This document shows positions 29,518-38,783 of a stretch of DNA of 64,000 nt, in pieces. A model generated the notes under the pieces. The model saw nothing but the letters and a program-made list of their open reading frames with translations, was not told the DNA's origin and ran no database searches. Source of the DNA: Rhizobium sp. NLR16a (GTDB lineage Bacteria > Pseudomonadota > Alphaproteobacteria > Rhizobiales > Rhizobiaceae); contig NZ_CP072870.1 in assembly GCF_017948245.1 (NCBI RefSeq), positions 186,001-250,000 on the forward strand, written 5' to 3'. Made by a program: the position numbers and the translations under genes. Numbering within the stretch: position 1 is the first letter of the stretch; each line of letters starts with the position of its first letter.

Positions 29518-30840
29518 ATGAACAAGATCGCTTTTTTCCTGTCCGCAGGATTGACCAGCCTGTCCTTGTCCGTTCCGGCGATGGCCGCCACGAAAATCCA
29601 GTGGTGGCACGCGATGGGCGGCGAGAACGGCGCGAAGCTGGAGCAAATCGCCAAGGGCTTCAACGCATCTCAGTCCGATTATGAAATCGTGCCGGTTTAC
29701 AAGGGCACCTACGACGAGACGCTGACGGGCGCTATCGCTGCGTTCCGCGCCAAGCAACAGCCGGCCATCGTGCAGGTCTATGAAGTCGGCACCGGCACCA
29801 TGATGGCAGCACAGGGCGCGGTCTATCCGGTGTATCAGTTGATGAAGGACCAAGGCGAACCCTGGGACCAGAACAAGTTCATCGCGCCGGTTGTCGGCTA
29901 CTACTCCGACACCAGCGGCAACGTGTTGTCGCTGCCCTTCAATTCGTCGACGCCGATCATGTATTACAATAAGGATGTCTTCAAGAAAGCCGGGCTTGAT
30001 CCGGAGACGCCGCCAAAGACATGGGCCGAGGTGGAGGCCTTTTCGCGCACGATCATCAAGTCGGGCGCCGCCAAATGCGGCTTCACCAGCGCCTGGATCT
30101 CCTGGATTCAGACGGAAAATCTCAACGCCCTGCACGACAAGCCTTATTCCACCAAGGCCAACGGGTTCGGCGGCCTGGATGCGGAGTTCACCTTCAACAA
30201 TGATCTGACGATCCGCCATTGGGGGAACCTGAAGAAGTGGCAGGACGAAGGGCTCTTCAAGTTCGGCGGGCCGGTCGGCGGAGATAACGCGCCTCCGATG
30301 TTCTATTCGCAGGAATGCGCGATGTACATGAACTCGTCCGCCGGCCGGGCGGGCGTCATCAACAATGCCAAAGCCTTCAAGGTCGGTTTTGCGCCGCTTC
30401 CCTATTATGACGACGTCATCAAGCAGCCGCTCAACTCGATCATCGGCGGCGCCACACTCTGGACGCTGAGGGGGCGTCCGGAAGAAGAATATAAGGGTGT
30501 GGCAAAATTCTATACCTATCTGCAGAAGCCGGAAGTTCAGGCCGACTGGCATCAGTTCTCGGGGTATCTGCCGATCACCGAGGCTGCCTACAAGCTGAGC
30601 CAGGAGCAGGGATATTACGAAAAGAACCCCGGTGCAGATGTTGGCATCAAGCAGCTGACGCGGGTGACGCCGACCGAAAATTCCAAGGGCATCCGCTTCG
30701 GCAATTACGTCCAGGTCCGCGGCATCATCGATGACGAATTCGCGGCATTGCTCGGCGGCAAGAAGACCGCCAAGGAAGCGGTTGATTCCGTCGTCGCACG
30801 CGGCAACGAACAGCTTCGCGATTTCGAATCTGCCAATTAA
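29518..30840 (+). CDS. ugpB: sn-Glycerol-3-phosphate ABC importer, binding protein
   Basis: 440-residue periplasmic solute-binding protein (family 1). Signal peptide of ~23 residues ending PAMAA, then UgpB hallmarks: IQWWHAMGGENGAKLEQIAK, YKGTYDETLTGAIAAFRA, and GFTSAWISWIQTENLNALHD around the ligand site, including tryptophans typical of the G3P site. ATG 29518 follows GGGAGAG. It delivers G3P or glycerophosphodiesters to the permeases encoded next. A GC-rich hairpin (30851-30875) follows the gene, as is usual where the binding protein is made in excess. Confidence 0.93.
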   Translation: MNKIAFFLSAGLTSLSLSVPAMAATKIQWWHAMGGENGAKLEQIAKGFNASQSDYEIVPVYKGTYDETLTGAIAAFRAKQQPAIVQVYEVGTGTMMAAQGAVYPVYQLMKDQGEPWDQNKFIAPVVGYYSDTSGNVLSLPFNSSTPIMYYNKDVFKKAGLDPETPPKTWAEVEAFSRTIIKSGAAKCGFTSAWISWIQTENLNALHDKPYSTKANGFGGLDAEFTFNNDLTIRHWGNLKKWQDEGLFKFGGPVGGDNAPPMFYSQECAMYMNSSAGRAGVINNAKAFKVGFAPLPYYDDVIKQPLNSIIGGATLWTLRGRPEEEYKGVAKFYTYLQKPEVQADWHQFSGYLPITEAAYKLSQEQGYYEKNPGADVGIKQLTRVTPTENSKGIRFGNYVQVRGIIDDEFAALLGGKKTAKEAVDSVVARGNEQLRDFESAN

Positions 30841-30850
30841 GGGCTCGGGG

Positions 30851-30875
30851 CAGGGGCCGGCCAAACCGGCCCCTG
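30851..30875 (+). terminator. Stem-loop between ugpB and ugpA
   Basis: CAGGGGCCGG, loop CCAAA, CCGGCCCCTG: a perfect 10-bp GC stem 10 bases after the ugpB stop and without a T-tract. It most likely acts as a partial terminator or an mRNA 3'-end stabiliser that raises ugpB expression above the membrane genes. Confidence 0.65.
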
Positions 30876-30900
30876 TCTCTCCGTCATTCTGTGAGGGCCC

Positions 30901-31785
30901 ATGCAAACGAAACGAACCGTCTTTCCCAATAAGGTTTTGCCTTATCTGCTTATTGCTCCCCAGCTTCTGATAACCGTCGTCTTCTTTCTCTGGCCGGCCG
31001 CAACCGCCTTCTGGCAATCGTTCCTTCGCCAGGATGCGTTCGGTTTCAAAACGAACTTCGTCTGGTTCCAGAATTATCGCCGGCTGTTTGCCGACCCGCT
31101 CTATATGGACGCCTTTGGTCACACCCTGGTTTTCGCCGTCTCGGTGACGGTTCTGTCGACGACGATTGCGCTCACTCTGGCCGCCGCGGCCATGCGTGTG
31201 CTGCGGACGTCCCGCATCTATTCGACCTTGCTGATCTGGCCTTACGCCGTTGCGCCTGCGATCGCCGGCATACTCTGGTGGTTCATGTTCAATCCCTCGA
31301 TCGGCATCGTCGCCTATATGCTTCACAGCATGGGGATCAGCTGGAACCATCTGATCAATCCGGACAACGCGATGGTCCTGATCGTGATCGCCGCCACCTG
31401 GAAGCAAATTTCCTACAATTTTCTGTTTTTCCTGGCCGCGCTGCAAAGCGTGCCGCGCTCGCTCCAGGAAGCCGGCGCCATCGATGGCGCCGGGCCGGTG
31501 AAGCGCTTCTGGACGATCGTCTTTCCGCTGATCTCGCCGACAACCTTCTATCTGGTCGTCATCAACATCGTTTACGCCATGTTCGACACTTTCGGCATCG
31601 TTCATGCGACGACGCAGGGCGGACCGGCGCGCGCCACGGAAATCCTCGTCTACAAGGTTTATTTCGACGGTTTCATCGGCCTCAACCTGGGCTCCTCGGC
31701 AGCGCAGTCGGTCATACTGATGATCATCGTTGTTGCTCTGACCGCGGTCCAGTTCCGCTTCGTCGAACGCCGTGTGCAATATTGA
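30901..31785 (+). CDS. ugpA: sn-Glycerol-3-phosphate ABC importer, permease
   Basis: 294 residues with six predicted membrane helices (first at [19 protein letters not shown]). The ABC-permease EAA loop is present ([23 protein letters not shown] split over the loop), as is the family end [15 protein letters not shown]. It pairs with UgpE to form the channel and contacts the ATPase UgpC. ATG 30901 lies 60 bases after ugpB; the next gene begins 12 bases after its stop. Confidence 0.93.
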   Translation: MQTKRTVFPNKVLPYLLIAPQLLITVVFFLWPAATAFWQSFLRQDAFGFKTNFVWFQNYRRLFADPLYMDAFGHTLVFAVSVTVLSTTIALTLAAAAMRVLRTSRIYSTLLIWPYAVAPAIAGILWWFMFNPSIGIVAYMLHSMGISWNHLINPDNAMVLIVIAATWKQISYNFLFFLAALQSVPRSLQEAGAIDGAGPVKRFWTIVFPLISPTTFYLVVINIVYAMFDTFGIVHATTQGGPARATEILVYKVYFDGFIGLNLGSSAAQSVILMIIVVALTAVQFRFVERRVQY

Positions 31786-31797
31786 GGAGCGTCAAAG

Positions 31798-32646
31798 GTG
31801 GTTGAAAATCGTCCTTTCCTGAATTTTCTGGCTCACCTCGTCCTTATCCTCGGCGTCACGATCGTGATCTTCCCGGTCTATATCGCCTTCATCGCCTCGA
31901 GCCATGGCCCCAACGACTTTTTGTCCGGTGTCGTGCCGCTGAAGCCGGGACCGCACCTCATTGAGAATTATTCGACCATGCTGTCTTCGGGTATGACGAG
32001 TTCCGGCGCACCGCCGATCGGACCGATGCTGTTCAACTCGTTGATCATGGCCGTCGGTGTCGCGGTCGGTAAGATTGCCATTTCCATCCTTTCCGCCTTC
32101 GCCATCGTCTATTTCCGATTTCCCTTTCGCACGCTCGCCTTCTGGATGATCTTCATCACCCTGATGCTGCCGGTCGAGGTGCGCATCGTGCCGACCTACA
32201 AGGTGGTCGCCGACCTGGGAATGCTGAACAATTATGGCGGACTCATCATTCCGTTGATTGCATCGGCGACGGCCACCTTCCTGTTTCGTCAGTTTTTCCT
32301 CACCGTGCCCGACGAGCTGATGGAGGCTGCGCGTGTCGACGGGGCGGGGCCGATGAAATTCTTCCGCGATATCCTGCTGCCCTTGTCGGTGACCAACATC
32401 GCAGCCTTGTTCATAATCCTGTTCGTGCTCGGCTGGAATCAGTACCTGTGGCCGCTCATCGTCACGACCGACCAGAGCCTCTACACCGTCGTCATGGGCA
32501 TTCAGCGCATGGCCGCGGTCGCGGATGCCGAGCCGCGCTGGAATCTTGTCATGGCAGCGGTCATCCTGGCCGCCTTGCCGCCCGTCCTCGTCATTGTCGC
32601 CATGCAACGCCTTTTCGTCAAAGGCCTGGTCGAAACGGAGAAATGA
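31798..32646 (+). CDS. ugpE: sn-Glycerol-3-phosphate ABC importer, permease
   Basis: 282 residues, six membrane helices, and the EAA motif [20 protein letters not shown]. The N-terminus ([19 protein letters not shown]) begins with a GTG codon at 31798 preceded by GAGGAG. The C-terminus [13 protein letters not shown] is typical of UgpE. It forms the translocation pore with UgpA. The stop is one base before the ugpC ATG, showing tight operon structure. Confidence 0.93.
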   Translation: MVENRPFLNFLAHLVLILGVTIVIFPVYIAFIASSHGPNDFLSGVVPLKPGPHLIENYSTMLSSGMTSSGAPPIGPMLFNSLIMAVGVAVGKIAISILSAFAIVYFRFPFRTLAFWMIFITLMLPVEVRIVPTYKVVADLGMLNNYGGLIIPLIASATATFLFRQFFLTVPDELMEAARVDGAGPMKFFRDILLPLSVTNIAALFIILFVLGWNQYLWPLIVTTDQSLYTVVMGIQRMAAVADAEPRWNLVMAAVILAALPPVLVIVAMQRLFVKGLVETEK

Positions 32647-32647
32647 A

Positions 32648-33694
32648 ATGGCCCCGATCAATATCGTCGACGTCAAGAAAAACTATGGTTCGATTCCTGC
32701 TGTCAAAGGCATCAACCTGACGGTCGAAGACGGTGAATTCATCGTGCTCGTCGGCCCTTCCGGCTGCGGCAAGTCAACCTTGCTGCGCATGATCGCCGGA
32801 TTGGAATCGATCACCGGCGGCCAAGTCGAAATCGGCGGCCGTAACGTCAACAAGGCGGAGCCGGCCGAGCGCGATATCGCCATGGTCTTCCAGAATTATG
32901 CGCTTTATCCACATATGACGGTGCGCGGAAATCTTGAATATGGCCTGAAGAACCGCGGCACGCCGCGGGCGGAAATCGATCGCCGCGTCAAGGAAGCGGC
33001 CGACATTCTCGAAATTGGGCCAATGCTGGATCGCAAGCCGCGCGAATTGTCGGGAGGACAGCGCCAGCGCGTCGCGATGGGACGGGCCATCGTGCGCGAA
33101 CCGGCGGCGTTTCTTTTCGACGAGCCTCTGTCCAATCTTGATGCCAAGCTGCGCGTGCAGATGCGCGTCGAAATACGCCGGCTGCAACGCCGCCTGAGGA
33201 CCACCAGCATCTACGTCACCCATGATCAGCTCGAAGCGATGACGCTTGCCGACCGGCTTGTCGTCATGAATGGCGGACTGGTCGAACAAGTGGGAACGCC
33301 CGTTGAAGTCTACGACCGTCCGGCAAGTTTGTTCGTTGCCGGCTTCATCGGCTCTCCGCCGATGAACCTCGTGCCGATCGAGGTGCTGGGTACGGCCGAT
33401 GCCAGGAACGTCCTAGCCTTGCCTGACGGGACGGACATCGTCGGTCTCAGGCCGGATGCTCTTCTCATCGCAAAGCCCAGCGAGCCTTCCGTTCGTCTGA
33501 ACGCCATCGTCGAATTGCTCGAGCCGATCGGCGGCGAAAGCCACTTGCATGTAAGACTGGGGGAAGGCCAGCAGACGGTCGTTCTGACGGTTCAGGGCCG
33601 GCCGGACTTCGCCGAGACTGCAAAGATCGAGATCTTCGCGCGGATTGATCAGATGCATCCATTCAACAGCAAAACTGGACGACGTACGGACTGA
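32648..33694 (+). CDS. ugpC: sn-Glycerol-3-phosphate ABC importer, ATPase
   Basis: 348-residue CUT1-type ATPase: Walker [11 protein letters not shown]-loop [14 protein letters not shown], signature [15 protein letters not shown], Walker [14 protein letters not shown] and switch His in [10 protein letters not shown], then a C-terminal TOBE/MalK regulatory domain ([15 protein letters not shown]). It energises import of glycerol-3-phosphate by ATP hydrolysis. Start at 32648 immediately after ugpE; the longer open frame upstream belongs to another frame of ugpE. Confidence 0.94.
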   Translation: MAPINIVDVKKNYGSIPAVKGINLTVEDGEFIVLVGPSGCGKSTLLRMIAGLESITGGQVEIGGRNVNKAEPAERDIAMVFQNYALYPHMTVRGNLEYGLKNRGTPRAEIDRRVKEAADILEIGPMLDRKPRELSGGQRQRVAMGRAIVREPAAFLFDEPLSNLDAKLRVQMRVEIRRLQRRLRTTSIYVTHDQLEAMTLADRLVVMNGGLVEQVGTPVEVYDRPASLFVAGFIGSPPMNLVPIEVLGTADARNVLALPDGTDIVGLRPDALLIAKPSEPSVRLNAIVELLEPIGGESHLHVRLGEGQQTVVLTVQGRPDFAETAKIEIFARIDQMHPFNSKTGRRTD

Positions 33695-33755
33695 AACGGC
33701 CGGATAGAGCTGTCCGACATCTGCAGCGTCGAAAAGTGAGGAAAAAGAGAAAGAC

Positions 33756-34505
33756 ATGCCAAAGTCAGAGCCGCGATCCGGACCCGGCCGCAGTGAGGTT
33801 CAAGCACATCGAGGCGCATCCGCTGTCGCGCCCGAAAACACGATTGCCGCGTTTCGGGCGGCTGCGGACCGGGGCGCCGAATGGGTCGAACTGGACGTCG
33901 CGCTCCTTGGCGATGGGACCGCAGTCGTCATCCACGACGTGTCCGTCGACCGTTGCTCCTCATCGACCGGCAGGCTCGGCGATCTCACTGCATCCGACCT
34001 GCGGGAGATCGACGCCGGCGCGTGGTTCGCCCCCCGTTTCAAGAGCGAACCCTTGCCGACCCTTGCCGAGGTCCTGTCCGCATTGGGAGAGCTGGGATTG
34101 AACGCCAACGTCGAGATCAAGCAGCATCCGCATCACAAATCTCTCGACCAGCTGGTAAAGACCGTTGACGAGCATCTGAAGGCGCGCGCGCCGCAGACCA
34201 AGATCATGATATCGAGCTTCGACGCGGCGGCGCTCAGGCGCATGCACGAAATCGATCCCAGTTACGAGCTCGCTATGTTGTGGAGTAGACTGCCGGATGA
34301 CTGGAGTGATGTTCTCCAATCAATTCCCGCAAGAACGATCCATCTTGGTTACAAGTCTCTCAGCATCGGTTTCCTTGAGGAGGCGGCGCACCAGGGGATC
34401 AAGGTGCGGGCATGGACCTGCAATGACCCCAAGCTCCTCGCATCTTTTTGGCCTGTCGGCTTGACCGGTGTGATAACAGACGACCCGAGTGTCTATCTCT
34501 CATAG
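33756..34505 (+). CDS. ugpQ: Glycerophosphodiester phosphodiesterase
   Basis: 249-residue GDPD TIM barrel. Catalytic and metal motifs: QAHRGASAVAPENTIAAF (HR and E-N), EWVELDVALLGDGTAVVIHD (the E-x-D and the second catalytic His), NVEIKQHPHH, and VRAWTCNDP near the end. No signal peptide, so cytosolic, as UgpQ in E. coli. It hydrolyses imported glycerophosphodiesters to sn-glycerol-3-phosphate plus an alcohol. It follows ugpC by 61 bases in the same operon, which fits processing of the transported substrate. Confidence 0.93.
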   Translation: MPKSEPRSGPGRSEVQAHRGASAVAPENTIAAFRAAADRGAEWVELDVALLGDGTAVVIHDVSVDRCSSSTGRLGDLTASDLREIDAGAWFAPRFKSEPLPTLAEVLSALGELGLNANVEIKQHPHHKSLDQLVKTVDEHLKARAPQTKIMISSFDAAALRRMHEIDPSYELAMLWSRLPDDWSDVLQSIPARTIHLGYKSLSIGFLEEAAHQGIKVRAWTCNDPKLLASFWPVGLTGVITDDPSVYLS

Positions 34506-34514
34506 GAAAAAGCG

Positions 34515-35297
34515 ATGGGGCAGCGGGTCATATCGAGCCGACAACGCGAAATACTGGCGCTGATCGAAACGGAGGGCGTCCAATATATCGATGATCTGGC
34601 GCGCCGGTACGATCTGACGACCCAGACGATCCGCCGTGATATCAATGCGCTGTGTGATCTCGGGCATGCCCGCCGCTTTCACGGCGGTGTCGATGTGCCG
34701 GTCGAAGGCAGCAATATTTCGCTGAACGCCCGCGCCCAACTGAACCGTCGGGCCAAGCGGCTGATCGCCAAGCGGGTCGCCGCCGACATCGGCCCGGATG
34801 CGACGGTATTCCTGGGAATCGGCAGCACGGTCCAATTCGTCGCGGAGGCGTTGCGCGATCACCAGGGGCTGACTGTTATCACCAACAACATTCATGTCGC
34901 TCTGACCCTTTGCGAATCGCCGAGTGTCGAGGTCCATCTCACCGGCGGCCTGCTGCGCCATGACGACCGCGACGTCGTGGGCAGCGATGTGATCAAATTC
35001 GTGGAAAAATTCTATGCGACTTATGCCGTCGTCGGTGCCGGTGCACTCAGTCCGGTGAACGGCATGATGGACTTCAGCTATAGCGAGGCGCAGATCACCA
35101 ATGCGCTTCTGGAGAATTCGCAAACGCGTCTTTTGGCTGCAGACGTCAGCAAATGGACCCGCCATGCGGCGGTGCGCGTTGCACCTTTCAATAAGATAAC
35201 CCGCTTTTACACGGATCGGCTGCCGGCCGATCCGTCCGTCGCCAGTGTGCTGGCCGATAGCAGCATGGAGGTGGTGACCTGCGAGGACATGACGTGA
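34515..35297 (+). CDS. DeoR-family transcriptional regulator
   Basis: 260 residues: N-terminal DeoR helix-turn-helix (SSRQREILALIETEGVQYID, then DLTTQTIRRDINALCDLGHA, RRFHGGV) and a C-terminal sugar-phosphate-sensing DeoRC domain (FLGIGSTVQFVAEAL; DFSYSEAQITNALLE; FNKITRFYTD). It resembles GlpR, which binds glycerol-3-phosphate. It is inside the ugp operon and overlaps the HAD gene (GTGA). The palindromes at 29304-29315 and 29417-29434 are candidate operators. Repression relieved by G3P or a related phosphate is an inference. Confidence 0.92.
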   Translation: MGQRVISSRQREILALIETEGVQYIDDLARRYDLTTQTIRRDINALCDLGHARRFHGGVDVPVEGSNISLNARAQLNRRAKRLIAKRVAADIGPDATVFLGIGSTVQFVAEALRDHQGLTVITNNIHVALTLCESPSVEVHLTGGLLRHDDRDVVGSDVIKFVEKFYATYAVVGAGALSPVNGMMDFSYSEAQITNALLENSQTRLLAADVSKWTRHAAVRVAPFNKITRFYTDRLPADPSVASVLADSSMEVVTCEDMT

Positions 35298-36088
35298 CGT
35301 TCGTAGATCTGGCACCCTCCGCGCATGAATTGCAGCATGTGCGTTATCTCTTCACCGATATCGACGACACGCTGACGACAGAAGGTAAACTTCTGCCGCG
35401 CACCTATGATGCCCTTTGGGAACTCAGCCGGGCCGGCATCGCCGTCGTGCCGGTCACGGGTGGTTCAGCCGGCTGGTGCGAACACATCGTCCGTGCCTGG
35501 CCTGTTGCCGCGGTCATCGGCGAAAGCGGTGCTTATGCCGTCACCCGCCGCAACGGTGAGGTTGTTTTCGATTACTGGGAGAACGGCGCATTGCAGGGCG
35601 AGCGTCAACGCCAGCATCTTGGTGCCATCGAAAAACTGATCGCGGAAAAAGGCGGCACATTCAAGATCGCACACGACCAGGTGTTCCGCCTGGCTGACGT
35701 GGCAATCGACATTCAGCGTCATGATACCCAGGACGTCGAAGATTTTGCATGCGATATCAGGGCAATCGGCGGCACCGTCGCCATCAGTTCCATCCACATC
35801 AACACCTGGATTGGCGATTATGACAAACGCGCCATGAGCGAGCGCCTCCTGACCAGCAAATTCGGGGTGGATCCCATAGAATTGCCATCGGTCACGGCGT
35901 TCGTCGGCGATTCTCGAAACGATGCGCCGATGTTCGGCTTCATCCGCAACTCTTTCGGTGTCGGCAATATTCTTCCTGTTCTTCCGCACCTTCAGCATGT
36001 GCCGCGTTGGATCTCCTCCCAGCCGGCAGGACTTGGTTTTGCCGACATTGCCGGGACAATCCTGAATGCCAGGACCACCGGCGAATAA
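35294..36088 (+). CDS. HAD-superfamily (IIB) sugar/glycerol phosphatase-like hydrolase
   Basis: 264 residues. HAD motifs: catalytic Asp pair FTDIDDTL (about residue 18), motif II VVPVTGGSAGW, Lys in SERLLTSKFG, and the acidic motif TAFVGDSRNDAPMFG. The cap domain is of the Cof/MPGP (IIB) type. The GTG start overlaps the DeoR stop, so it is co-translated. Substrate unknown; with ugp genes it may dephosphorylate a glycerol-phosphate or related sugar phosphate, but that is inferred only from position. Confidence 0.85.
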   Translation: MTFVDLAPSAHELQHVRYLFTDIDDTLTTEGKLLPRTYDALWELSRAGIAVVPVTGGSAGWCEHIVRAWPVAAVIGESGAYAVTRRNGEVVFDYWENGALQGERQRQHLGAIEKLIAEKGGTFKIAHDQVFRLADVAIDIQRHDTQDVEDFACDIRAIGGTVAISSIHINTWIGDYDKRAMSERLLTSKFGVDPIELPSVTAFVGDSRNDAPMFGFIRNSFGVGNILPVLPHLQHVPRWISSQPAGLGFADIAGTILNARTTGE

Positions 36089-36146
36089 CCGGCGGGGAGC
36101 CCACAAGGCCATGCGCGGCCGCACGATGCGCTGAAGACGGAGCGTC

Positions 36147-36680
36147 ATGAAGCCTACAAAAAAACGCAGCAAGTCCCGACCAGACAAGTCTCAGCCATTG
36201 CTGCGGCAGCTCGCTGCGGTTCCTGCGAAGCTGTTTGCCGGCGCCTTCCGCCAACAGTACGGCGCCATCTGCTTCCGCTATTGCGATGGCGGGCCGAAGA
36301 TCGAAATTCTCGTGATCACATCGCGCGAGCGCGCGCGCTGGGTCATACCGAAGGGCTGGCCGATGAAAGGAAAGAAGCCTTTCGAAGCGGCGGCGATCGA
36401 AGCCTGGGAGGAAGCAGGCATGCGCGGGGCGGTGAAAAGGAAACCTGTCGGCCGCTATACCTATCTCAAGGAATTCGACGACGGCGATGTGGCGCCATGT
36501 ATCGTCGATCTGTTTCAGATCGAAGTCACCGAGATCGGAAACGACTTCAAGGAGCAAGGCCAGCGTATTCTCGAATGGGTCAGCCCTGACGAGGCGGCGC
36601 GACGAGTTCGAGAGGTCGAACTCAAGTCGCTGCTCGTCGAATTTGAACCTCGGGGTCAGAAGAAGTCTGACCACGGCTGA
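36147..36680 (+). CDS. NUDIX hydrolase
   Basis: 177 residues with a recognisable Nudix box (PKGWPMKGKKPFEAAAIEAW followed by EEAGM). Two box positions depart from the consensus (E to K and R to I), a pattern seen in the DIPP/alphaproteobacterial branch; the essential EE pair remains. N-terminus is Lys/Arg-rich. Members hydrolyse nucleoside- or inositol-diphosphate linkages with Mg2+. It follows the HAD gene by 58 bases on the same strand and may or may not share its transcript. Substrate is unknown. Confidence 0.88.
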   Translation: MKPTKKRSKSRPDKSQPLLRQLAAVPAKLFAGAFRQQYGAICFRYCDGGPKIEILVITSRERARWVIPKGWPMKGKKPFEAAAIEAWEEAGMRGAVKRKPVGRYTYLKEFDDGDVAPCIVDLFQIEVTEIGNDFKEQGQRILEWVSPDEAARRVREVELKSLLVEFEPRGQKKSDHG

Positions 36681-36771
36681 TACGATTGCGGGGCTCCTCG
36701 TTCTGATTACCGTTCGTGGCGGGCTCGGAAGGCAAGTTGACTCTCAATTGCCATCGCTTCGACGGGCGTTA

Positions 36772-37686
36772 TCATGATCGCTCGAACGGCTCGCCGAGCG
36801 AGGCGACGCCATTGAGTTTGAGCAGGCGGCGATCCGCCGAAATAATACCGAGCACGATGATCGTCACCAGATAGGGCAGGCAGGCGAGCAGCTGCGACGA
36901 GACGTTGAGACCGGTTGCCTGGGCGGCAAGCCCCATCAGCGATACTGCGCCGAACAGGCATGCCCCGAGAAAGATGCGGCCGGTCAGCCAGGTTCCGAAG
37001 ACGACGAGCGCAATCGCAATCCAGCCGCGACCGGCAATCATCCCATCGGCCCAGAGCGGCGTGTAGATCGTCGCTGCATAGGCGCCCGCAAAGCCGGCCA
37101 TCATGCCGCCGACTGCGACCGCGGCGAATCGGATGGCGATAACCGGATAGCCGATGGCATGCGCCGCTTTCGGGTTTTCACCGACGGCGCGGATGATCAG
37201 GCCGAGCTTGCCATAGGCAAACATCGCCCAGATGGCGACAGTCACGAGCAGTGAAAGCCAGACGACGATATCCTGGCTAAACAGGCCGCCGATGACGGGG
37301 ATATCGGAGAGGCCGGGAAGGGCGATTTTCGGCACAGCTTTAACCGTCAGGCTCTCATAGGTTTTGCCGAACAACGCTGACAGGCCCTGGCCGAGAATCC
37401 CGATCGCCAGCCCGGTCGCCACCTGGTTCGCGTTGAAGCCGAGGACAATCGCCGCAAAGATCAGGGACAGAAGCAGGCCGCCGAGGCCGGCGGCGAGAAA
37501 AGCCAGAAAATGCCCGCCGCCGTGATAGACAATGATGAAGGCGATGATGGCGCCGAATGCCATCAGCCCCTCGACGCCAAGATTGAGCACGCCGGCACGC
37601 TCGACGACAAGTTCTCCGAGAGCGGCCAGGAGAAAGGGTGTCGCAGCCGCCAGCATTCCGGCCAGAACGAACTCGACGGCGTTCAT
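36772..37686 (-). CDS. BMP-type purine/nucleoside ABC importer, permease 2
   Basis: 304 residues, about eight to nine hydrophobic helices, BPD_transp_2 family (YufQ/RbsC-like). Typical motifs: LVVERAGVLNLGVEGLMAFGA at the start and GIISADRRLLKLNGVASLGE at the end. The ATG overlaps the stop of the first permease (ATGA). It is the last gene of the minus-strand island that starts at 44945. With a BMP-family binding protein, the family transports nucleosides or purine bases. Confidence 0.92.
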   Translation of the reverse strand: MNAVEFVLAGMLAAATPFLLAALGELVVERAGVLNLGVEGLMAFGAIIAFIIVYHGGGHFLAFLAAGLGGLLLSLIFAAIVLGFNANQVATGLAIGILGQGLSALFGKTYESLTVKAVPKIALPGLSDIPVIGGLFSQDIVVWLSLLVTVAIWAMFAYGKLGLIIRAVGENPKAAHAIGYPVIAIRFAAVAVGGMMAGFAGAYAATIYTPLWADGMIAGRGWIAIALVVFGTWLTGRIFLGACLFGAVSLMGLAAQATGLNVSSQLLACLPYLVTIIVLGIISADRRLLKLNGVASLGEPFERS

Positions 37687-38783
37687 GTGGGGCTCCTGGT
37701 GGATGGGGACCGCCAGGCAAGACGGTAGCGCACGAAGGCGATGGCCACCAGGTAGGCAAGGAGCAGGCTGCCCTGGAAAACCCGGACCGCCGCAACCGGC
37801 AGATTGGCGGAGACCATCGCATTGTCGCCCCCGATATAGAGCGCGGCCATGACGATCGCTGAGACAACGATGCCGACCGGGTGCAGGCCGCCGAGATAGG
37901 CGACGATAATTGCCGCATAGCCGTATCCGGTCGAGATCGAGCGTTGCAGCTGGCCAAGCGGACCGGCGACTTCGGCTGCACCGGCAAGACCGGCTGCGGC
38001 TCCACCGATCAGCAGCGAAAGCCAGATTGCGCCGCTCTCCCGGAATCCGGCATAGCTCGCAGCGCGCGGCGCCAGTCCGCCGACCTGCAGTTTATAGCCG
38101 ATGAAGCTCTTCTGCATGAAGACCCAAGCGGCAATCGACAGGAGAACGGCGAGGATGAGCGCGACATTGACGCGCGTTCCCTCAATCAGGATCGGCACCA
38201 TCGCGTCATATTGGAACATGACGGACTGCGGGAAATTGAAGCCGTTCGGGTCCTTCCAGGGGCCGAGCAGCAGATAATTGAGGAGCTGCACGGCGACAAA
38301 ACTCAACATCAGGGAAACGAGAATTTCGTTGGCATTGAGCCGGACGCGCCAGAAGGCGGTGAGCGACGCCCAGAATGCGCCGCCCATCGCGCCGAACAGC
38401 AGCATTAGCGGCCAGATCCACTGGCCGGTTGCGCCGGGCCACCAGATCGGAATGGCGGAGGCGAAGATCGCGCCGAGGACGAATTGTCCTTCGGCACCGA
38501 TATTGAAGACCTTGGCACGAAAGCCGACCGCAAGCCCCTGCGCGATGAGGAGCAGCGGTCCGGTCTTCAGCAGCACTTCGGAAAACGACGCCCATGAAAA
38601 GAAGGGCTCGATCAGCATCGCGTAGACGACCGCAGCCGGATCGCGCCCCATGATGACGTAAAGTCCGAGATTGAGAATGACGGTGACGATGAGGGCTATG
38701 GGCGGCGCCAGGAGGGTGGCGGCAAGCGATGCCCGCTCCCGGCGGACGAGAATGGGCGGAGCGGCGAGGAAGGGTCTGCTCAT
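37683..38783 (-). CDS. BMP-type purine/nucleoside ABC importer, permease 1
   Basis: 366 residues, BPD_transp_2 family (YufP-like), with ~10 hydrophobic segments and the family motifs FRAKVFNIGAEGQFVLGAIF and LNANEILVSLMLSFVAVQLL. Both ends overlap neighbours (ATGA), so it is translationally coupled to the ATPase and the second permease. It forms half of the transmembrane channel of the importer. Confidence 0.92.
   Translation of the reverse strand: MSRPFLAAPPILVRRERASLAATLLAPPIALIVTVILNLGLYVIMGRDPAAVVYAMLIEPFFSWASFSEVLLKTGPLLLIAQGLAVGFRAKVFNIGAEGQFVLGAIFASAIPIWWPGATGQWIWPLMLLFGAMGGAFWASLTAFWRVRLNANEILVSLMLSFVAVQLLNYLLLGPWKDPNGFNFPQSVMFQYDAMVPILIEGTRVNVALILAVLLSIAAWVFMQKSFIGYKLQVGGLAPRAASYAGFRESGAIWLSLLIGGAAAGLAGAAEVAGPLGQLQRSISTGYGYAAIIVAYLGGLHPVGIVVSAIVMAALYIGGDNAMVSANLPVAAVRVFQGSLLLAYLVAIAFVRYRLAWRSPSTRSPT

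Noticed and set aside
29422..31779. 785-codon open frame on the minus strand opposite ugpB and ugpA
   Set aside because: Composition is His/Arg/Asp-rich mirror coding of the well-supported ugp genes, with no domain; it is a high-GC antisense shadow.
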